A DNA stretch of 37,373 nucleotides. It comes from Paenibacillus sp. 453mf (GTDB lineage: Bacteria; Bacillota; Bacilli; Paenibacillales; Paenibacillaceae). This document shows positions 33,747 through 37,373 of this stretch, piece by piece. The notes below the pieces were generated by a model. The model was not told the origin of the DNA and did no database searches. It worked only from the letters and a program-made list of their open reading frames with translations. The translations under genes and the position numbers were made by a program. Location: assembly GCF_900116105.1 (NCBI RefSeq), contig NZ_FPAC01000008.1, positions 1 through 37,373 on the forward strand, in the 5' to 3' direction. The number at the start of each line of letters is the position of its first letter. Position 1 is the first letter of the stretch.

Positions 33747-33771
33747 TAACCCTCGTTGTCTAAAGTGAAAC
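33747..33771 (-). promoter_or_regulatory. SigB promoter of the yflT-type gene
   Basis: Minus-strand GTTTCA (33766-33771), 13 bases, GGGTTA (33747-33752), close to the B. subtilis SigB consensus GTTTAA, 12-15 bases, GGGTAT. It lies 40 bases from the ATG. Confidence 0.75.
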
Positions 33772-33828
33772 AAGTATTTGAATCAAATTCCATAACTCAT
33801 TAAAAAGGTGATTTCGAAAAGACTTCAT

Positions 33829-34344
33829 TTAAAAAGAAAATTCGTCAAAAAACTCCACATGCTGCAATCTACCGTTATCCGGATTCATATACACTTTTAC
33901 AGCATGATGATCTCTAACATATACCTCTCCATCTTGTGCAACGAAATCAGGCTCTCCTAAAGTGGCTCTGATACTGCTTGGATTCATCTCCATATATTCA
34001 TTGTTTACTTTTAAATAGCTAGCATTTTTGTCTACTTGAACGTAGTGTACAATGCCATTATTTATACCAACCCGCATGTCTTCGTAAATATATTCCTCGC
34101 TGCCAAGAAGTCGATTATGCTCAATATTCACTGGCTGCCCGCATTTATCAACAAGATCTTCAGCTGTGTCGTATAAAGAGATGTCATTCACTGTATCAAA
34201 AGTAACCTTCTTGTCTGATGCCAAGGAGGCCCGCTCCGCTGCAGGTTCTACTGAAGGATTTAATGTAGACGCTCCTTGCATTGTCACAGGTTGAACGGAA
34301 AAGGGAGCTGTTAAAGCAAGCATCAATACGAGCATACGTAACAT
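33829..34344 (-). CDS. Secreted hypothetical protein, 171 residues
   Basis: From ATG 34344 the protein begins with a signal peptide (MLRMLVLMLALTAPFSVQPVTMQGAS). The mature part is a mixed alpha/beta domain with two similar halves, each carrying a short G-x-P pattern (KCGQPVNIEHNRLLGSEEYIYED and TLGEPDFVAQDGEVYVRD), like outer-surface SmpA-type or PepSY-like repeats. Not recognised as a named family. AAGGGTGAGG precedes the ATG; the extension to 34431 would overlap the upstream gene. It is 32 bases after the DUF948 gene, so one transcript under the SigB-type promoter is likely. Confidence 0.75.
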   Translation of the reverse strand: MLRMLVLMLALTAPFSVQPVTMQGASTLNPSVEPAAERASLASDKKVTFDTVNDISLYDTAEDLVDKCGQPVNIEHNRLLGSEEYIYEDMRVGINNGIVHYVQVDKNASYLKVNNEYMEMNPSSIRATLGEPDFVAQDGEVYVRDHHAVKVYMNPDNGRLQHVEFFDEFSF

Positions 34345-34376
34345 TAGCCTCACCTCACCCTTTCTTCTCCGTGATT

Positions 34377-34877
34377 CTATTTGCGGAATCTGCTCCATGT
34401 ATCTGCTGCAATATCTACATAATTCATCCACTTACGTGATGAATTATTGTCATGGTGTGCTAGAGTCGGTGTCGTCATGCCAGGTGCAGGCAGTGACTTG
34501 GTGTAGCTTGAATCTGCTGCTCTGCTTACCGAAGTCTCCATCGATCCTTCTTTTTTCTTCTGGAATTTGTTCATGAGCGTTGTGGATACTTGCTTCGCTG
34601 CAGCGGTAACCTCTGTTAAAATCTCTCCCAAGTTTTTGACCGAAGTCACAACCGGATCAATCTGCTTCATCTTATGCTCAACGTCGGCTGTAATATCGTT
34701 GGCGTGTCTAACGGTCTGTTTCACTTCATATCCGAGTTCGTCGATTGTTCCTCGAACTTCCTGAAGTGTTTTAGATACATTATCGAGGGAGACCTGGACT
34801 GTCTTTAATGTTTTGATGAGGAACACGACAAGCACTGCAAATGCTATCGCTATAATGAGAACACTTACTTCTATCAT
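34377..34877 (-). CDS. DUF948 general stress protein, YtxG-like
   Basis: A 166-residue protein with an N-terminal membrane helix (about 4-24), a long helical region with MCP-like heptads (VSLDNVSKTLQEVRGTIDELGYEVKQTVRHANDITADVEHKMKQIDPVVTSVKNLGEI) and a low-complexity tail. This is the DUF948 family, whose B. subtilis member YtxG lies in a SigB-dependent operon with ytxH. Role unknown, perhaps at the cell surface. A SigB-type promoter precedes it and the secreted-protein gene follows. Confidence 0.87.
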   Translation of the reverse strand: MIEVSVLIIAIAFAVLVVFLIKTLKTVQVSLDNVSKTLQEVRGTIDELGYEVKQTVRHANDITADVEHKMKQIDPVVTSVKNLGEILTEVTAAAKQVSTTLMNKFQKKKEGSMETSVSRAADSSYTKSLPAPGMTTPTLAHHDNNSSRKWMNYVDIAADTWSRFRK

Positions 34878-34929
34878 ATGGAATGACCTCGCTTTCGCTC
34901 TTTGTTTTGTTGTTTTGTTATTTCATAGT

Positions 34930-34955
34930 TACCCTGCCTCCCCTTTGTCGAAACA
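34930..34955 (-). promoter_or_regulatory. SigB promoter of the DUF948 operon
   Basis: Minus-strand GTTTCG (34950-34955), 14 bases, GGGTAA (34930-34935). The -10 is a good match to SigB (GGGTAT) and the -35 matches in the first four bases. It lies 53 bases from the DUF948 start. Confidence 0.72.
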
Positions 34956-35036
34956 AACAGCTGAGAAGTAAAAATCTGTTTTTCAGTGTATTATTTGTAG
35001 AGAAATTTGAGACAATATCTTCTAGTTCCCCTTTTT

Positions 35037-35061
35037 GTTTCGTCATAATTCTTCGGGGTTA
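35037..35061 (+). promoter_or_regulatory. SigB promoter of the DUF1328 gene
   Basis: GTTTCG (35037-35042), 13 bases, GGGTTA (35056-35061), continuing AT. It faces away from the DUF948 promoter 82 bases to the left, making a divergent SigB pair in one gap. Confidence 0.72.
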
Positions 35062-35137
35062 ATGACAACTACGAACGAGGTGGCGCCAAGCATCAAGCCA
35101 AACGTACCTCTGTCAAAAAACGGAAAGGATGATTATC

Positions 35138-35302
35138 ATGTTGAAATGGTCACTAATTTTTCTAATTGTTGCGGTTGTAGCCGGTATCTTCGGATTCTTC
35201 GGTATTGTTGAAGCAGCGGCATCCATTGCCAAAGTATTATTCTTCGTATTCCTAGTATTGTTCGTTATCTCTCTCTTCACAGGAAGAAGCCGATCACGAT
35301 AA
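35138..35302 (+). CDS. DUF1328 / UPF0391 small membrane protein, 54 residues
   Basis: A 54-residue peptide, MLKWSLIFLIVAVVAGIFGF at the start, with two short membrane helices and a basic RSRSR tail. It matches the DUF1328/UPF0391 family (GF.GI...A..IAK.LFF.FLVLFV). These small proteins are common in bacterial stress regulons; function unknown. GGAAAGGA lies about 9 bases before the ATG. It is followed by an unusually long terminator-like hairpin. Confidence 0.88.
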   Translation: MLKWSLIFLIVAVVAGIFGFFGIVEAAASIAKVLFFVFLVLFVISLFTGRSRSR

Positions 35303-35369
35303 AGCAGTCAAGGATGCATGAATGTAAAATGACGCAAAGCTGCTGAAATAGCATCTAAGGCTCGACAGA

Positions 35370-35448
35370 AAAAAACCTTACCATGACAAAAGTGTAGGAC
35401 GGTTGGTAGTCAACCCAATTACAACACTTTTGTCAGGTAAGGTTTTTT
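35370..35448 (+). terminator. Very long terminator-like hairpin after the DUF1328 gene
   Basis: AAAAAACCTTACC (35370-35382) pairs with 35436-35448 and GACAAAAGTGT (35385-35395) with 35424-35434, giving 24 bp with one asymmetric bulge. The 28-base loop has its own 5-bp hairpin (GGTTG/CAACC). A T run ends it on the plus strand, and the A run at its left end gives one on the minus strand. Confidence 0.8.
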
Positions 35449-35536
35449 GTGCTTTCTTCTGGGAGAAAACTCTATTTAAAATAATCCTTCCAGAAATCTA
35501 GGTATATATCCCATGGATAAATAAAGAAATAATTGT

Positions 35537-35572
35537 TATAATTTGTGTTTCATATCCTTATTTACTTGGTTA
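35537..35572 (+). promoter_or_regulatory. Promoter region of the secreted SH3-like protein gene
   Basis: Two overlapping signals. An extended -10, TGTTATAAT (35534-35542, TATAAT at 35537), fits SigA without a clear -35. GTTTCA (35547-35552), 14 bases, TGGTTA (35567-35572) fits the local SigB pattern but with one poorer base. Either or both may drive the gene at 35620. Confidence 0.42.
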
Positions 35573-35619
35573 TTGATAAAGCATGTAAGAGCTACATAAC
35601 AACACTAGGAGGGTATCAA

Positions 35620-36018
35620 ATGAAAAAAATGATCAGCATTACCGCAGCACTTTTTGTAACAGCTTCCATGGCCGCAGCAGCCAGCGCACAAGAAGTTACC
35701 CCAACGGCAGAAACAGAGTCTCCGACTCCTATTTCTGTAACTGTTAATGGAACTTCATCAACAGACGGATCCGTATCCGAAGTCGTATATGAAGAACCGA
35801 TTGTAGAGCCTGGAGACGGAATTGATATCCCGCTTACGCCATTAGAGCTTACGAGAGTTACTTACTTCTATGATGCTCCTAACGGTAAGGCTACTGGTGC
35901 ACTTAGCCCTCAATTCGTATCCGTTACCGGTAACAAGGTCATGAACCAGACTACAGGTGAAACTTGGGTGGAGATTTACACTTGGAAAGGTATTGCTTGG
36001 GTCAAAACAGGAATGTAA
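35620..36018 (+). CDS. Secreted protein with C-terminal SH3-like domain
   Basis: A 132-residue protein from ATG 35620, with AGGAGGG 7 bases upstream; the extension to 35545 runs through the promoter and is rejected. A clear signal peptide (MKKMISITAALFVTASMAAAASA, then QE) is followed by an acidic Thr/Ser-rich linker and a 55-residue beta domain (TRVTYFYDAPNGKATGALSPQFVSVTG ... WVEIYTWKGIAWVKTGM) with the WxxIxTWxGxAWV ending typical of bacterial SH3-like domains. It probably binds the cell wall. Function unknown. Confidence 0.82.
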   Translation: MKKMISITAALFVTASMAAAASAQEVTPTAETESPTPISVTVNGTSSTDGSVSEVVYEEPIVEPGDGIDIPLTPLELTRVTYFYDAPNGKATGALSPQFVSVTGNKVMNQTTGETWVEIYTWKGIAWVKTGM

Positions 36019-36040
36019 CGTACTAAAATATAGATGAAAT

Positions 36041-36095
36041 AAAAAAGGTGTTCCCTTCGTAAAATCATTTTCGAGAGGAACACCTTTTTAGTTTT
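36041..36095. terminator. Bidirectional terminator, secreted protein and CDF genes
   Basis: AAAAAGGTGTTCC (36042-36054) pairs perfectly over 13 bp with 36077-36089. T runs on both strands fit the converging genes on either side. Confidence 0.9.
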
Positions 36096-36114
36096 TTTAT
36101 ACGTCGTTATTCCC

Positions 36115-36990
36115 TTAGACCCGCGTTTCCTTCGGCTCCACATGCACATGTACATGCATAATGTTGTGATGTCTCCGCATATTCTCTTCAATCGTATCGC
36201 TGATATGATGCCCTTCTACAATGCTCAGATCCCTCGCCACTTCTACAACCACATCGACTATGACGTGGCTGCCGTACAGCCTTGCTTTGACGTCCTTGAT
36301 GCCTTGCACCCCTGGCGTCTTGGCAACCGTTGTTCTCAAATCATGCAGCTGGTCCTCATCAAAACCGTCCGTTAAACTATGCGTCGATTCGCTAAAAATA
36401 TCCCAGGCTGTCTTACAAATCAACAGACCTACTATAAATGCAGCGACGGTATCCATCCAAGGCAAACCGAACTGCGCTCCAATAATACCAATAGCAGCTC
36501 CCACACTAACGAATGCATCAGAGAGATTATCTTTGGCTGCAGCCATTAACGCCTGACTTCTAATCTGCCGGGCTAACTTGCGGTTATACAAATAAACTCC
36601 AATCATAACTACTGCAGCCACTCCTGCGACGACAGCAGACCAGATATCAGGGATCTCCTTCGTTCCTTCAAAAAGTGAAGTTCCCGCATCGATGAGCACC
36701 TGAATCCCAACCATCGCCATAATAAATGAAGCCATCAGTGCTGCAACAGTTTCCGCCCGAAAATGGCCGTAGGCATGATCCGAATCAGGCGGCTTCCTTG
36801 AAATCTTAAGCCCAATGAGCACTGCTATCGAAGCAACAATGTCTGTCAGATTATTAAAGCCGTCTGCTTTTAGAGCGCTTGAATTAAAAGCAAAACCGCA
36901 AATAAGTTTAAAGGCTGACAGAACGAGGTAGGCAGCGATGCTGATCCATGCTCCGCGCTCCCCTTTTTTAATATCCTCATAAGCATTCAA
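36115..36990 (-). CDS. Cation diffusion facilitator, probable Mn2+ exporter
   Basis: A 291-residue CDF transporter from TTG 36990 (AAAGGAG 11 bases upstream; the frame to 37056 has no site). Six membrane helices are followed by a cytoplasmic ferredoxin-like domain ending HVHVHVEP. The metal site reads NxxxD in helix 2 (N46, D50) and DxxxD in helix 5 (D153, D157). This ND-DD pattern marks manganese exporters such as MneP/MneS and MntE; zinc exporters have His or Asp in place of the Asn. It lies alone, with a shared terminator downstream. Confidence 0.87.
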   Translation of the reverse strand: MNAYEDIKKGERGAWISIAAYLVLSAFKLICGFAFNSSALKADGFNNLTDIVASIAVLIGLKISRKPPDSDHAYGHFRAETVAALMASFIMAMVGIQVLIDAGTSLFEGTKEIPDIWSAVVAGVAAVVMIGVYLYNRKLARQIRSQALMAAAKDNLSDAFVSVGAAIGIIGAQFGLPWMDTVAAFIVGLLICKTAWDIFSESTHSLTDGFDEDQLHDLRTTVAKTPGVQGIKDVKARLYGSHVIVDVVVEVARDLSIVEGHHISDTIEENMRRHHNIMHVHVHVEPKETRV

Positions 36991-37373
36991 CCGAAACGAC
37001 ACTCCTTTTTTGATACTGTATAGACGTAAACTGAAATATGCACCTGAAGCACACAAATATATTTCATAAGCACGCGAAGCAGCTTGAACAATCGTTTTAC
37101 CATGTTATCAAATGGGCACCGTGTGGGTCTATAGAAACAATGTTGCCAGATAACATTGCTGTAGTCATGATGAAACAGTGTTGCTTGGCGGCATTGCTAT
37201 GAGTCTTAACAAACTTTTTTGTATAAGCGCAAAATGGATTGTTATTTTACATTTTACTCTAATCTATTCTTGCCCTTGTTTGGAGATTTAAAAACGGATA
37301 GAATTAGGTTGAATTGTCATGTATGTATACTCGACAATTCAACCGGGTAGTGAATTGTTATGTATGTATACTC
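36991..37373. other. Region upstream of the CDF gene to the window end
   Basis: 383 bases with no convincing gene. A weak minus-strand promoter (TTGTTC, 17 bases, TATGAA near 37060-37090) could serve the CDF gene. The last 70 bases hold the repeat described separately. The rest is A/T-rich with nothing I can name. Confidence 0.4.
37307..37373. repeat. Short repeat and palindrome at the right edge
   Basis: GAATTGTCATGTATGTATACTC (37311-37332) recurs at 37352-37373 with one change (C to T), a period of 41 bases. The first copy is enclosed in a perfect 12-bp inverted repeat, GGTTGAATTGTC (37307-37318) and its complement (37333-37344). The window ends exactly at the end of the second copy, so the repeat may continue. 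Confidence 0.6.

Noticed and set aside
37307..37373. CRISPR array
   Set aside because: Only two imperfect copies with a 19-base gap are visible, there are no cas genes, and the unit is within a palindrome.

Overview
The window looks like chromosomal DNA of an endospore-forming Bacillales bacterium, most likely Paenibacillus or a close relative. Support comes from AGGAGG-type ribosome binding sites, frequent TTG/GTG starts, the Bacillales order perR / ygzB / ygxA / rRNA operon, a YyaC spore-protein homologue, a glutamine-route gatCAB operon, and small families common in Paenibacillus (DUF6483, DUF5665). The left edge lies in the leader of an rRNA operon that reads leftwards out of the window, and the right edge lies in a short repeat. 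Both are typical places for an assembly to break, so this may be a whole contig (inference).

Layout. 1-1320: tandem rRNA promoters and leader, then ygxA. 1444-4165: ygzB, a membrane-anchored GH18 hydrolase and the peroxide regulator perR, which has a long structured leader. 4508-7847: a DUF4097 membrane protein, an MgtC-family protein and a GNAT acetyltransferase. 7940-11732: gatB, gatA, gatC (transcribed C-A-B) and an unknown 127-residue protein. 11962-13813: a YqgX-like metallo-hydrolase, a thioredoxin-fold protein and an unknown basic protein. 13877-18949: an O-antigen-ligase-like polytopic protein, a methyltransferase, a DUF6483 protein, an alpha/beta hydrolase and yyaC. 19044-22699: a DUF1128 protein, an asparaginase, a PAP2 phosphatase and three small stress-type envelope proteins (GlsB/YeaQ, YtxH, DUF5665). 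22802-33707: a CorA-type transporter and the sigB locus. 33829-36990: a secreted protein, a DUF948 protein, a DUF1328 peptide, a secreted SH3-like protein and a manganese-type CDF exporter.

The centrepiece is 23898-33068, all on the minus strand in the order REC-PP2C phosphatase (rsbY-like), 1236-residue hybrid kinase with three receivers (rsbK-like), CheR methyltransferase (rsbM-like), a second REC-kinase-REC hybrid, rsbV, rsbW, sigB. This matches the RsbK/RsbY/RsbM type of SigB control described in the Bacillus cereus group, not the RsbRST stressosome type. It also has an extra hybrid kinase and five receiver domains upstream of the phosphatase receiver. Kinase output should activate the PP2C phosphatase, which dephosphorylates RsbV; RsbV then captures RsbW and frees SigB. 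CheR without CheB probably tunes the large kinase.

I found a recurring promoter pattern, GTTTCA/GTTTCG - 13 or 14 bases - (G/T)GGTTA or GGGTAA, in front of rsbV, the YflT-type stress gene, the DUF948 operon and the DUF1328 gene. Weaker versions precede YtxH, GlsB/YeaQ and a secreted protein. This suggests that much of 21-36 kb is a local SigB regulon built around its own regulator.
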